NCBI GenBank assembly: GCA_018350325.1
Contig: JAEVLN010000005.1
Location: 3,606,142 to 3,670,141 of the forward strand
Length of the DNA: 64,000 nucleotides
Source of the DNA: Globodera rostochiensis
Lineage: Eukaryota; Nematoda; Chromadorea; Rhabditida; Heteroderidae
Reading direction: 5' to 3'
The notes under the pieces are model-generated. The model did not search any database. It was not told the origin of the DNA and saw only the letters and a program-made list of their open reading frames with translations. Positions 11,739-22,806 of this stretch are shown here, piece after piece (position 1 is the first letter of the stretch; every line of letters starts with the position of its first letter). The position numbers and the translations under genes are program-made.

Positions 11739-12105
11739 TTTTATTTGTGCTTAAAACAACCTCTGAATTTAGGTATATTAAATTTTAATGACTTATATTT
11801 AAACATAAATCTGATATGGAAATTTGTCTTCTAAGAATTTCGCTCAAAAATTCACTTAAATGTTAAATAATATTAGTCAAATCTTTACAAATTAATAAAT
11901 ATTATTTAGCTTTAATAAAAAAATGCTTGTAAGTAATAAATGACATCCCACAATTGAAATGGGCATTCGCATAAATCATATTTCTCATCCGAAATCAATA
12001 CTTTTGACATTTCATATATATTTTTCCCTAATGATAATCATCATTTAATAAAAATGGTGATCGATTATTAATGCTAAAATAAAAAAAAATGTTTTAAATA
12101 ATTTA
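11739..12105 (-). promoter_or_regulatory. Conserved 5' flank of copy A
   Basis: About 200 bp upstream, on the gene strand, there is a module with GAATGCCCATTTCAATTGTG, then GTCATTTATTACTT and AAAGCTAAATAAT. The same module occurs before copies B, C, D and F (partly altered), so it is either a shared promoter or co-duplicated flank. Confidence 0.5.
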
Positions 12106-12235
12106 AAATTTGCTTTGGAGGAAAAGTCCCATTTCCGTCGCGGAACGGCACTTGGTAATTGTGATTATCCCCACATTTGCGGCCCAGACTTTTGTTGTCC
12201 TGTAGGATTGCCCTGTGGGGTGGAAGAGCAAAAGA

Positions 12236-12305
12236 GCAATCCGCGGTGGATTGCTCGAACCCACGCCTCCTCCAATCCGTGCTCTAACCAACTGAGCTAC
12301 GCAGG
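12236..12305 (-). ncRNA. tRNA-derived sequence (SINE-like), degenerate
   Basis: The minus strand reads GCCTGCGTAGCTCAGTTGG (A box) and GGGTTCGAGC (B box). It shares its head with the tRNA-like units at 20690, but the T arm carries extra bases, so it is not a functional tRNA. Confidence 0.55.
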
Positions 12306-12740
12306 CACCTTTCTGCTCCCCCTCATTCCTTCCACGAAAGGAAGAGATCCTCTCTCCTCAACCGACGTAAGAGAGACCACCCCACAGACTTGGAACGTCT
12401 CATCTTCTAGCTCGAGTAAGAGAAATTCCACAGTCCAGACATTTGCGGCCTCAGCCAAAATGGCCCGAAATTTCGCCAAAATTCAAACATTAATTAGTAA
12501 GTCCATAATTGTTTTCACTTTATGTCTCAGTAAAGCTCGTCGTTTCGATTAGTATCATTGTATCGCGAAATCAAGCTTTAACAATGTTTCTTGCGTTTTT
12601 CACTTAGACCTCTTGTCGGATCAAGCTTGTAAGAACTGATTCTGTTTTTCTATTATTCCTCTTCCAATTTTAGTGAGGTCATAATCTTTTTAAATGATTT
12701 AAAATACTTAAATGCCATTCCTCATTGGATAATTAGTCCT

Positions 12741-12826
12741 ATCGTAGTTGGCCCCAAGACGTAGTTGGCCCCAAGACGTAGTTGGCCCCAAGACGTAGTT
12801 GGCCCCAAAACGTAGTTGGCCCAGAC
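12741..12826 (-). repeat. 17-bp satellite, short array in minus orientation
   Basis: Five units of GTAGTTGGCCCCAAGAC, the reverse complement of the large array at 15890-16690. The two bracket 3 kb that includes copy B. Confidence 0.9.
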
Positions 12827-13054
12827 TTTTGCGGCCATAATAAAACATTTTTTTAACTTTCATAATCGATCGCCACTTTATCAATGATGATTCCCTAATA
12901 ATTATTCACCCGAATCAATATTTTTGACATTAATTCGTAATGATAATTACCTATCATTTAATAAAAATGGGGATGAAACAACTTTTGGCTAATACCTATA
13001 TCGTTTACGGGAGTAAAATGTGTTTCGTCGAATCATATAACAGTTGGTTCCTCT

Positions 13055-13245
13055 CATCCAGTGATGTCCCGGTTCCATTTTTTCTGGCGGTTCCGCGTTC
13101 CGGTTCCAAAACTGTTCCGGATTGTGGTTCCACGGTTCGCGTTCAATGCGGTTCCGGTTACAAAGCGGTTCCGGATTTTTCGGGAATCGGAACCGCTTCC
13201 GGAACAGGTTCCAAAGCGTTTCCGGTTCCAAATTCAAAGATATTT
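13055..13245. repeat. GGTTCC-rich degenerate repeat
   Basis: Repeated CGGTTCC/GGTTCCGG words starting after CAGTGATGTCCCGG. The design resembles the hAT-like elements at 21383 and 62410, but no matching right end was found. Confidence 0.4.
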
Positions 13246-13412
13246 TTAAAAAATCAAAAAATTAAACCATTTTAATGGAAAAACTTTAGTAATGGTATTT
13301 ATTGTCATGTTTGACTTAGTTCCACAACTTAGAATCACTACAATCGAAATCAGCAGTCAAATTTTTGGGTTCTCCTGAGACCAAGGCCGTATCTACATAC
13401 TTGTCGGTGGGT

Positions 13413-13439
13413 CCGACGGCGCCGACTGACGCCGTCGGG
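13413..13439. repeat. Dispersed hairpin repeat, copy 2
   Basis: A diverged GACGGCGCCGACTGACGCC hairpin core followed by AAAATTTT, as in other copies. Confidence 0.5.
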
Positions 13440-13564
13440 AAAATTTTAAAATAATTTTTAACGTTTTTTTAAGGAAATTGTGTAAAAATGTTGCCGATTT
13501 TCCAATTTCTAAAAATCCGATTTTGTTGAGAATTCTGCTTCTGGGGAGCAGGTGGGTGGGTCAC

Positions 13565-13588
13565 AGCGGTGCCGATAGGCGCCGTCGA
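13565..13588. repeat. Dispersed hairpin repeat, copy 3
   Basis: GCGGTGCCGATAGGCGCCGTC, the same core as at 19732. Confidence 0.6.
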
Positions 13589-13771
13589 GATTCATTTTTT
13601 CACTAATGTTTGAAATGTCGAAATGTCCGATAGCCATGGGAGAGTGAAGAAACTTACCCTGTAATTGGTTAATTTGACGATCCGTTAAACTGGAGTTGGT
13701 TCGACGGGATCAGGGTTGGGACTGAATTTTGGCACTGAAATTCGGTCCCGGGTTCAAAACTCCCTTATGGA

Positions 13772-14391
13772 TAGGGCCACGATTTATATGGAAATCCATA
13801 TTTTTTTTTGCGCACTCGGAACAGCGTATAAATGCCATAAATAGTGTTTTTAGCTTTGGTTGGAGCTTCTAGAGCCCATTTTATAATCCATATTTTCCAT
13901 ATTTTTCCATATTTCGCGATTTTTATCCATATTCCATATTTTTATCCATATTTTGCTATTTTTCAAAAATTCCTTAACAAAAATGCAATAAAAACGAAAA
14001 ATACACCCCTAAGGATCGATTTTTTCAAAATTTTCAAAAAATACACCCCTAATGACCGTTTTTCAAAATTAAAAAAATGCACCCCTAAAAATAGAATTTT
14101 TTGCGACAAAAAATTCTGCCACCAAAAAAATGAAAATTTTTAAACGGCTTATTTTCAAAAATTTTCTCTAAAATGCCGTAATTTGCATATAAAAATTTTT
14201 ATTGCTCTTATTACTTCAAGAAGGAAATCTTGCCCATTTTTTTGCTATACATATTTGAAAATTTTTTTATCCATATTTCGTCCATATTTTGAGTTTTTGC
14301 CCATATTTGGTCCATATTTTGCAATTTTTCATCCATATTTTATGGCCATATTTCGAGATTTTTTATCCATATAAATCGTGGCGTGGCCCTA
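13772..14391. mobile_element. Non-autonomous hAT-like element (620 bp)
   Basis: The ends are TAGGGCCACGATTTATATGG and its inverted counterpart, in which a 6-bp GCCACG is repeated. A perfect 8-bp target duplication CTTATGGA lies at 13764-13771 and 14392-14399. 8-bp duplications and YARNG ends are typical of hAT. The interior is rich in CCATATTT and has no transposase. Confidence 0.85.
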
Positions 14392-14548
14392 CTTATGGAA
14401 TAATTAGCAATTAGCTTTTCGAGAAATTTTATCACGTAAATTCGAGAACAAATATGTATAGGTATATTTTCATAAAAAATTTTATATGTCAAAAATATTT
14501 TAAATAATTAAATGCAAAATTGATTTTTCCAAATCATTCACCTTTTAT

Positions 14549-15597
14549 TCAAATACTTCTCAAATTCGAGTTCTCAATTTCTTGAACATTTGCCGCGGCA
14601 TTCTCTTCCACAGAATGTCCATCGACAGAATTTGGATGCAATTGCTGTCGTATAAATTGCTTTTTCCATCTAACCAAAGTTCTTCCACCAATTTTCAACA
14701 TTTTGGCAATGTTCTCGTCACTAATTTTAGGATTTTTGTCCTTAATTTCATAATAACATTTCATTAATTCCTTTTGTTCGCTGTCAGAGTGTTTATGGGT
14801 TGGTTCTGTAAAAGAATTTTAATTAATTAATTTAAATAAATAATAAAATTGGTCTCGAAACACTCACTGGATTGGCCAAGTTTTTGTTTCCAAGCGTAAA
14901 TTGTTCTAAAACTGAGGCCCAACTCTTTTGCGACAGTTTCATCTAATTCATTTTGAGAGTTTTTGAATCCCTCCCGCTTTAACTCGGCTTTCATTTGATC
15001 AAATTTCTGGACCAAATTTTTTCGCTCATTTTTTTTCTTATCAAAGTTATGCATTTTTCGACTTAGACCTAATTCTTTTTTCCATTTATATATTTTTGTG
15101 CGATTGATTTTTAAATGTTTAGCAATTTTCTCCTCAATTTGAACCCTTTCTTTATCCGTAAATTTTTCTATTTTCTTAAATTCGTCTTTTATTGCGTGGA
15201 ATTTGTCAATAATTTTACGTTTTCGCTCATTTTCAGCAATATTTTCGCTTGAATTATCATATGCAGAGTGATCAGACTTTGTGAGAGGAGGATTCTGATC
15301 AGTTGAATTGGGTTCAATTTGTCCAGAGTGATCAGACAGAGGAGGATTCTGATCAGTTGAATTGGGTTCAATTTGTCCAATTTGGGTGTTCTGTCGGTCG
15401 ATTTGGTGATGGACATTTTGTTCAAGTTTTGTTGGCGCCGGCATTTTCAAATCTTCGGCTTCACCTTTGTCCCACCAGCCTTCTCCGAATATTTCATCAA
15501 ATGTTTTGAGCTCCAATTTTACTTTTACAGATTCGGCTTTTTCGATTAAATTTGTTGCAAATAAAGCCATCGAAATTAAAATCCAAAATTCTTCCAT
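14549..15597 (-). CDS. Secreted triple-HTH repeat protein, copy B
   Basis: Exons 15597-14868 and 14805-14549 give 328 aa. It has the signal peptide, a WW acidic block and only two NST repeats, the second separated by NPPLSDHS-type linkers, then three HTH modules. Exon 2 carries an IRQQLHPNSVDG insert after the third module, as in copies D and K; copy A lacks it. The intron donor is GTGAGTG. It is flanked by 17-bp satellite arrays in opposite orientation. It appears intact. Confidence 0.82.
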
Positions 15598-15889
15598 TTT
15601 ATTCGGGCAAAATAAGCGAGATTTATATGCGATTTCAATTAATTTTATAATTAACCTAGAATCGATATGGAAAATGTCAATTATTTTGATGTCGAAGAAT
15701 TTCTGTAAAAATAATAAATATTCAGAAATTTTTACAAATATGTATTAATAAAATTATTTAGCTTTGAAAAAAGATGATCGAAAGTAATAAATGACAGCTC
15801 ACAATTGTAATAGGCATGCATACATAAAAATCATATTCTTTAATAATATTGCCTATAGCTTTTGAACCGGGACTAAATCAATAGACATC

Positions 15890-16690
15890 GTCTTGGGGCC
15901 AACCACGTCTTGGGGCAAACCACGTCTTGGGGCAAACCACGTCTTGGGGCCAACCACGTCTTGGGGCCAACCACGTCTTGGGCAAACCACGTCTTGGGGC
16001 CACCTACGTCTTGGGGCCAACCACGTCTTGGGGCCAACTACGTCTTGGGGCCAACTACGTCTGGGGGCCAACTACGTCTTGGGGCCAACTACGTCTTGGG
16101 GCCAACTACGTCTTGGGGCCAACCACGTCTTGGGGCCAACTACATCTTGGGGCCAACTACGTCTTGGGGCCAACTACGTCTTGGGGGGCCAACCACGTCT
16201 TGGGGCCAACTACGTCTTGGGGCCAACTACGTCTTGGGGCCAACTACGTCTTGGGGCCAACTACGTCTTGGGGCCAACCACGTCTTGGGGCCAACTACAT
16301 CTTGGGGCCAACTACGTCTTGGGGCCAACTACGTCTTGGGGCCAACTACGTCTTGGGGCCAACCACGTCTTGGGGCCAACTACGTCTTGGGGCCAACCAC
16401 GTCTTGGGGCCAACCACGTCTTGGGGCCAACTACGTCTTGGGGCCAACCACGTCTTGGGGCCAACCACGTCTTGGGGCCAACTACGTCTTGGGGCCAACT
16501 ACGTCTTGGGGCCAACCACGTCTTGGGGCCAACTACGTCTTGGGGCCAACTACGTCTGGGGGCCAACTACGTCTTGGGGCCAACTACGTCTTGGGGCCAA
16601 CTACGTCTTGGGGCCAACTACGTCTTGGGGCCAACTACGTCTTGGGGCCAACCACGTCTTGGGGCCAACTACATCTTGGGGCCAACTGCG
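15890..16690 (+). repeat. 17-bp satellite (GTCTTGGGGCCAACTAC)n, about 47 units
   Basis: Near-perfect units alternate between CCAACTAC and CCAACCAC. Some units are 15, 16 or 18 bp. All three plus-strand frames stay open for about 800 bp purely because of the period. There is no evidence of coding. Confidence 0.95.
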
Positions 16691-16989
16691 TCTCGCCAAA
16701 AAAATAAAATTTGTTAAAACCGGTTTTTATTGCAGTAACGGCCAATATTTGTTGTAGATTCGAACAGGCTTTTTCCTTTCCTTTTTTTTCTTTTTCCTTT
16801 TCTTTTTCGTACATTTTTAACGATTTGAGGTAAAACTGATTTCTTGAAAAAATTGAATTTTCAAAAAAAAGTTCGACTTTGAATTCGGAGTTAAGAATTA
16901 ATCAACTCAGAAGTTCTGCAATGATATACCTAATTTATCATGTATTCCTATTTGTTATTCCTTGTACGTTGTATCTTATGATGTTCATG

Positions 16990-17640
16990 AGTCCCTTATT
17001 ACAATTCTGTACATTTCTTTCGTTTTGGGAATTTTTATTGGCTTAATGTAACACCCTAGCTTCGGATCATGGCAAATACCACCACATTCATGTTCTTCGG
17101 GTTAAATCCGTAGGTTTTGTCACACTTCCCACACCTCTTCCAAAGGTTGCAAGTTTGATGTTCCTGATGGTAATGGTAGCATTGTTAATTATAAAAGAAT
17201 CTGTGACAATTCAAACATTCAATTTTTACTTTTTCTTCCTTAGCACATGGCATTCCTCATACATACCCCAATGTAGAGTAATAACACCTGACCTTACACT
17301 CAAAAAAATGCCCAGTGGGTGTTCTTTAAAAATATTGGCACAACAGCTTCACGCGCCCTTTCCATAACACTCATATTGTTTTTCTTGGGTCGGAAGTCTT
17401 TTCAAACTCTAGAATTCTGTATTTTTCTGGGAGTGTTTTATCCCAAATGTGTTGGAGATTGTCGATAAATGCTTAATTCCATATGCGCTTTCATTTCCCA
17501 AAAGCACTGATTTTCGTAAAAGATTAAAGTCTGCCTCCGTTTGCCTGTTCAAATTCTTCATAAAACGAACCTTCATTCATCCGGGTGTGGGGTGTCTGGG
17601 TTTATAATAAGCTCAGTCTTGTCTGATAACACCATATTTG
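16990..17640 (-). pseudogene. Maverick/Polinton-type DNA polymerase B relic
   Basis: The minus strand, read in pieces, gives IDNLQHIWDKTLPEKYRI near 17400-17460. Next comes a Cys/His cluster CLNCHRFF..QCYHYH then CNLWKRCGKCDKTYGF near 17120-17225, then HECGGIC and GCYIKPI near 17045-17095. This order matches the zinc-rich region of protein-primed family B polymerases in Maverick/Polinton elements. At least one stop and one frameshift interrupt it, so it is a dead fragment. It matters because virus-like ORFs of the same element class lie at 46-50 kb. Confidence 0.6.
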
Positions 17641-17811
17641 GAATAGCTCATTCATATTTATTGTTGATTTTTTTGGTTTTGCTTTTAAAAATATATTTTT
17701 TTTGTTCTAAGCAAGTGTTAAATAAATAGGATCTTCCTATTTATAGATTTAGAAATAATTTAATTGGTCCCTATTAATTTTTAATAGTTTGCGTTGCTTG
17801 CAAAGTCAGAA

Positions 17812-17960
17812 TGCTCCTCGCACAGAGTCTGATCACTCTGGACAAATTCAAAAAAGAAAGAATGGAAAAACTAAAAGAATATTGTGAAATCAAAAGAAGT
17901 TTTCGAAATAGCCGAGAATTAAATTGGGGGAAGAACATTGAGGACATGGAAAAGGGAATA
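17812..17960 (+). pseudogene. Fragment of triple-HTH gene family
   Basis: Contains ACAGAGTCTGATCACTCTGG, the linker found between NST repeats of family members, followed by a Lys/Glu-rich stretch. It lies about 250 bp upstream of copy C and has no signal peptide or HTH modules. Confidence 0.45.
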
Positions 17961-18204
17961 ATTATTAAAATATTTTCATTTTAGCTATTCACAATCGATC
18001 GTTATTTTATAAAATGATGATTATTAAGAAAAATATTATGAGATGTAGAATATATTGATTCGGGTGCTATCAATATTAAAAAATATATTTTATTAATAAA
18101 TACCCATTTAAATTGTGGGCTGTTTATTTACATATTACTTTCAATAATTTTTTTCAAAGCTAAATAATATATATTAATTTCAGAGGCTATTTTGCCCGAA
18201 TAAA

Positions 18205-19241
18205 ATGGAAGAATTTTGGATTTTAATTTTGGTTTTATTCTTTGCAACAAATTCACTCGAAAAAGGCGAATCCGTAAAATTGGAGCTCAAAACATTTGAT
18301 GAAATATTCGGAGAAGGCTGGTGGCACAAAGGTGAAGCCGAAGATTTGAAAACGCCGGCGCCAACAAACTTTGGACAAAATGTCCATCACCAAATCGACC
18401 GACAGAACACCCAAATTGGACAAATTGAACCCAATTCAACTGATCAGATTAGACAAATTGAACCTAATTCAACTGATCAGCTTGGCCAAATTGAACCCAA
18501 TTCAACTGATCAAAATCCTCCTCTCACAGAGTCTGATCACTCTGAAAATGCCAAAAATGGCGAAGAAATGAATTCATATGAAAAACGTAAAATTGTTGCC
18601 AAATTCCACGCAATAAAAGACGAATTTAAGCAAAAAGGAAAATATTCTGCAAAAGAAAGAAATCAAATTGAGGAAAAAATTGCTAAACATTTAAAAGTCA
18701 ATCGCAAAAAAATATATAAATGGAAAAAAGAATTTGGCCTAAGTCGAAAAGTGTTCTATGAACAAGAAGAACGTAAACATTTGGTAGAGCAATTTGATCA
18801 AATGAAAGCCGAGTTAAAGCGGGACGGATTCAAAAACTCTTATCCCAATCAATTAAATCAAACTGTCGCAAAAGAATTGGGCCTCAGTTTTAAAACAATT
18901 TACGCTTGGAAAAGTGAACTTGGCCAAACCAGTGAGTATTTCGAACTCAATTTTATTAATTTAATTATATTAATTAAAATTCTTTTACAGAACTACTACA
19001 TTTATACTCCCACAGCGAACGAAAGGAATTGATGAAACGTTATTATGAAATTAAAGACCAAAAACCTAAAATTAGTGACAAGGACATTGCCAAAATATTG
19101 AAAATTGTAAGAGACACTTTGTGTAGATGGAAAAAGCAATTTAAGCGACAGCAATTTCATCCAAATTCTGTCGATTCTGTGGAAGAGAATGCCGCGGCAA
19201 ATGTTCAGGAAATTGGAAACTCAAATTCGGGGAGTATTTGA
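18205..19241 (+). CDS. Secreted triple-HTH repeat protein, copy C
   Basis: Exons 18205-18931 and 18991-19241 give 325 aa. The intron is GTGAGT..TTTTACAG. It has three NST repeats, one diverged (IRQIEPNSTDQ), then a TESDHSENAKNG linker, HTH 1 (KIAKHLKVNRKKIYKWKK), HTH 2 (VAKELGLSFKTIYAWK) and exon-2 HTH 3 (IAKILKIVRDTLCRWKK). The C-terminus ends in the family tail NVQEIGNSNSGSI. The acidic block has WWHKGE instead of WWDKGE. It appears intact and is one of the few plus-strand members. Confidence 0.83.
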
Positions 19242-19245
19242 ATGA

Positions 19246-19731
19246 ATGGCCAATGATTTAGAAAAAACGATTTTAGCTTTTAATGATTTTCATTTCTTTT
19301 ATTACGTGGACGAAGGGCTCTGTGTTAAACGGCAAAGCCATTTTCAACACCGGGGTCAGCATTTATTTCGGGTTTTGCGTCTGGCGTTCCGCGCCCCGGG
19401 TACCCCCGCGCTCCTCCCCCCGCGCTCTTCCCCTTCCCCCCCCCCCCGCACTCTGGCGTTCCGCGCCTGGCTTTCAAATGCGGTATGCGATATGCCCAAA
19501 AAAGGCGATAAATGCGGTAATTACCGCGCGGTAGCGGAATTTTTAAAATCCAGCAAAGTTTTTTTATAACTGTAGGAATTCCAAAAAGCCGCAAAAAAAT
19601 CGGAACAATTCTGGTGCGGTGTCTAGAATCCGGGTAGTCCGCAAAATCGGGGTGTTTTTCTGGAAAATTTTATGCCGAAGTTGTTGAAAATATCGTTTAT
19701 TTTCTTGAATCCTGGCGGGGGGGGGGGGGTT
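19246..19731. other. Intergenic, C-rich then AT-rich
   Basis: A C-rich stretch around 19390-19450 and a poly-G run at about 19716-19729, next to the hairpin repeat. No gene was supported. Confidence 0.5.
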
Positions 19732-19753
19732 GGCGGTGCCGATAGGCGCCGCC
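19732..19753. repeat. Dispersed hairpin repeat, copy 4
   Basis: GGCGGTGCCGATAGGCGCCGCC, an almost perfect hairpin. Confidence 0.75.
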
Positions 19754-19856
19754 AAAAATTTTTTTTTGGTGTTTTTGTTAAGAGATTTGCAACTAAATTT
19801 AAAAAATGGCTGTCGCGATACCACCAAGTTGGTCTTCCCCGGGCTGGGTACATGTC

Positions 19857-20034
19857 AACTCGCCGACGCCGACTCGCCGATGGTCAACTCGCCGACGCCG
19901 ACTCTCCGATGGTCAACTCGCCGACGCCGACTCGCCGATGGTCAACTCGCCGACGCCGTCTCGCCGACGGTCAACTCGCCGACGCCGACGGTTGACTCGC
20001 CGACGATTCGACTCGCCGACGGTTGACTCGCCGA
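19857..20034 (+). repeat. GC-rich minisatellite (TCAACTCGCCGACGCCGAC)
   Basis: Units of about 27-30 bp built from CGCCGACGCCGACTCGCCGATGG end next to the mariner left end. Confidence 0.85.
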
Positions 20035-20111
20035 TAATATTGGGTTGAGTAATAAGTGCTGTCGGTTTTTTTCACATTTTATATTGGAAAATAACAAAAA
20101 GGGACACCGAA

Positions 20112-21214
20112 TCAATCAATAATATATTCCCCCGCATTGTTCATCTCCTCCCAACGCCCGGGTAGTTTTTCGATCCCTCTTTTGAAAAAAATGGGCGGTT
20201 TGGACGCGAAGAATTCGTCAAGCCAATTTTGGAGTGCCGCGGCATTTTCGAGGGTCACTCCAGAGAGGGCATTGGACAGGGACCTGAAAAGGTGGTAGTC
20301 GCTTGGAGCCACATCCGGACTATAGGGCGGATGTGGCAAAACTTCCCAGCCCAGCTCTTGGAGTGCCATTTTGGTCATGTTTGCGGTGTGTGGTCGGGCG
20401 TTGTCGTGCTGGAGGATGACCCCATAGGTGCGGTTTGGCCTTTTTTGCTGGATTGCTTGGTTTAATCGCCGAAGTTGCTGGCAGTACAGCTCGGCATTGA
20501 CTGTTTCATTCCTCCCGAGCAGCTCGTAATGCACTACCCCGTGCACGTCCCACCATACGCAGATCATTGTTTTTTTGGGGTGAAGGTCCTTGTCATATTT
20601 GGGCTTCCGTTAGGGCGTCGGTCGCCGAGGAAGTTCCCCTTTGCCCTCTGGTAGGGGTGGGGAAGGTGCGAGAGAAAGGATGCCTGCGTAGCTCAATGGT
20701 TAGAGCTGCCCACGGAAAGGGAAGATGTGGGTTCGAGTCCCACCGCGGGTTGATCTTTTGCACCTCCGCCGCCCATCGGATCACCACATTTAAAAGGATG
20801 CCTGCGTAGCTCAATGGTTAGAGCTGCCCACGGAAAGGGAAGATGTGGGTTCGAGTCCCACCGCGGGTTGATCTTTTGCACCTCCGCCGCCCATCGGATC
20901 ACCACATTTATCACGTGGCGCTCCCGGGTGGATGGGCGGATTGGCACACGGAAAGGGAAGATGTGGTTCGAGTACCACCGCGGGTTAATCTTTTGCACCT
21001 CCGCCGCCCATCGGATCACCACATTTATCACGTCCTGCTTGGCCCGGAAAACCCCCTCCCTAAACTGCACAAACCATCGTTGTGCAGTCCTTTCATTCGT
21101 TGCACCTTCTCCGTACACGGCTCAAATGTTTTGAGACGCTTACGACGCCTTAGAACCTTTGGTGAAATCAAACAAAAAGAGGTGCCGGAAGTGCTCGTTT
21201 TTGTCGACTTGTGG
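20112..21214 (-). pseudogene. mariner transposase, disrupted
   Basis: The N-terminal HTH part (RTAQRWFVQF) reads near 21100-21050. The C-terminal catalytic part reads 20609-20112 with HPKKTMICVWWD, the second-Asp motif HDNARPH and PHPPYSPDVAPSDYHLF, i.e. the D34D spacing of mariners. The middle part, including the first catalytic Asp, is replaced by tRNA-like repeats (20687-21028). The first exon region also looks frameshifted. It cannot make active enzyme. Confidence 0.88.
20687..21028 (+). repeat. Tandem tRNA-derived units (SINE-like), 3 copies
   Basis: Two nearly identical units of about 110 bp, each with GCCTGCGTAGCTCAATGG (A box) and GGGTTCGAGTCCCACC (B box), then TTGATCTTTTGCACCTCCGC. 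A third, degenerate unit lacks the A box. The acceptor halves GCCTGCG/CGCGGGT can pair and the D and T arms are good. The anticodon arm is weak (loop ACGGAAA, no U33), so these are tRNA-derived repeats rather than working tRNAs. Confidence 0.7.
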
Positions 21215-21382
21215 CTCCATATTTAAAAATCAACAAATTTGCTAAACGTCAATGGAATTCGCTGATTCACAGTGCATTCTATAGAGAAAAGAATGGGCTA
21301 CAAGATGGGCATACGCAACTATCGATCGATGACGCTTCCGCAGAAATAATAGCCTCCAAAACAAAACGACAGCACTTATTAC

Positions 21383-22313
21383 CAGTGTTTTCCTGTTCCA
21401 GCTTGGCCTGTTCTGTTCCTGTTCTGTTCTGTTCCTGTTCCTGTTCTATTCTAGAATTTAGAACAGCACAGGAACAGGAACAGATTCAAAATCCTTGGAA
21501 CAGGAACAGAACAGAACAGGAACAGAACAGGCCAAGCTAGAACAGGGTAAAAATTGAAGAATTGAACTTTTATTGAGTAATATATTTGAAATTTCCAACT
21601 ATCCAGTATGATCTCAGGTGGCGTAGTGGTTAAACTGAGTGACGTGATTCAATTTTGGCTAAGGTTCAACTTTCCCTAGTGAAAATCTTTTTTATTCTTT
21701 TTATTTTACTCCCTGGTGTGGTGTAATGGTGAGTGATATGTGATGCCTGGGGCTGTGGGTTCGAACCCCCGACTTTGTAAATGATTTTTTTTTTCTCTCT
21801 TTTTATGAACTTTGATGGTAATTAAAAATATTTTAGATTTAATATTTTTTGAACACATATAAATTTTTTATTTGTTTCATTAAACTTGAGAAAAAAATCA
21901 TAGGGGGACCCTTTTGTTTTGTTTTTAAAAATCAAGACCAATTTTTTTAACAATTCCATCAAAATCTTCAAAAAATGGTTGCAAAACCTAAATTAAAATA
22001 TTTTCGTAAAAGTCTCGTGTTTTTGAGGGTCAATCTCGAGTCTCGGGGTAAAGTCTTGGTAAGGTTAGGTCTCGAGCATCACTAGGAAGTGATTGAACAC
22101 TTTGTCCAATGCATCATCAATTAAAATTTCAGACTGAATTTCACTCGGAAAATTTTTAATTTGGAACAGTCTAAGAACAGTTTACTCTGTTCTGTTCCTG
22201 TTCTGTTCTCGAGGTCGGAACAGAACAGGAACAGAACAGACAGGCTGTTCTAAGATTTTAGAACAGAACAGGAACAGGAACAGGTTCAAAATTGTTGGAA
22301 CAGGAAAACACTG
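21383..22313. mobile_element. Non-autonomous hAT-like element 1
   Basis: Inverted ends CAGTGTTTTCCTGTTCCA and TGGAACAGGAAAACACTG, with the 8-bp duplication CTTATTAC at 21375-21382 and 22314-22321. Subterminal GGAACAGGAACAGAACAG words are self-complementary. No transposase; two tRNA-like segments lie inside. Confidence 0.9.
21606..21780 (+). ncRNA. Two tRNA-like segments inside hAT element 1
   Basis: Near 21606 the sequence GGTGGCGTAGTGGTTAAAC resembles an A box. Near 21715 GGTGTGGTGTAATGGTGAG is followed by GGGTTCGAACCCCCG (B box). The second is the better match. A functional tRNA fold was not obtained. Confidence 0.4.
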
Positions 22314-22589
22314 CTTATTACTAGAGTCCGGACCAAAACCCAAAACCAAAACATTTTTGGGTTGTTTTGTACAAAATTTTTTACCAATATTATTGACCAA
22401 ATTTTGTTTGGGTCAAATTGGAAAAAACCCAAAAGAAACCAAAACCAAAATAAACCCAATATTATTGACCAAATTTTGTTTGGTCCAAGCCCATTTTTGT
22501 ACAAAACTTTTGGGTGTCTTCTAGTTGAATTTACACCCCTAAAGATGACATCATTGAGTGACAATTTCAATCTTTTTAACACCCCAAGA

Positions 22590-22665
22590 AATTGATGGCT
22601 TAGTGGTTGTCTTTTCGGTAGCTCTTATCTTATGTGTTGGGGTTTGAACCCGCTTGAGTGTAAGC
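22590..22665 (+). ncRNA. tRNA-like segment inside hAT element 2
   Basis: GATGGCTTAGTGGTTG (A box-like) and GGGGTTTGAACCCGC (B box-like) at tRNA spacing. The anticodon arm is not convincing. Confidence 0.35.
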
Positions 22666-22780
22666 AGCTATTTATTGTTTTTCCTAATTCACATGCGCTT
22701 CCCCGCATTAATACAAAATTTTTAATAAATTTTTGCTTCAAATTCCTTAACAAAGATTGCCAGTTTTTAAAAAAATTCCC

Positions 22781-22806
22781 CCGGCGGCGCCTGTCGGCAC
22801 CGCCGG
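22781..22806. repeat. Dispersed hairpin repeat, copy 5
   Basis: CCGGCGGCGCCTGTCGGCAC core, preceded by CTTAACAAAGATTGCCAG as in related copies. Confidence 0.75.

Noticed and set aside
15893..16757. Three overlapping plus-strand ORFs of 265-276 codons
   Set aside because: They arise because the 17-bp satellite has no stop in any plus frame and its period rotates the frames. There are no starts, splice sites or non-repeat sequence to support a protein.
20692..20759. Functional tRNA genes
   Set aside because: The A and B boxes and the D and T arms are good, but the anticodon loop lacks U33 and the stem is short. The units are tandem with a constant 3' tail, which suggests a SINE-like repeat.
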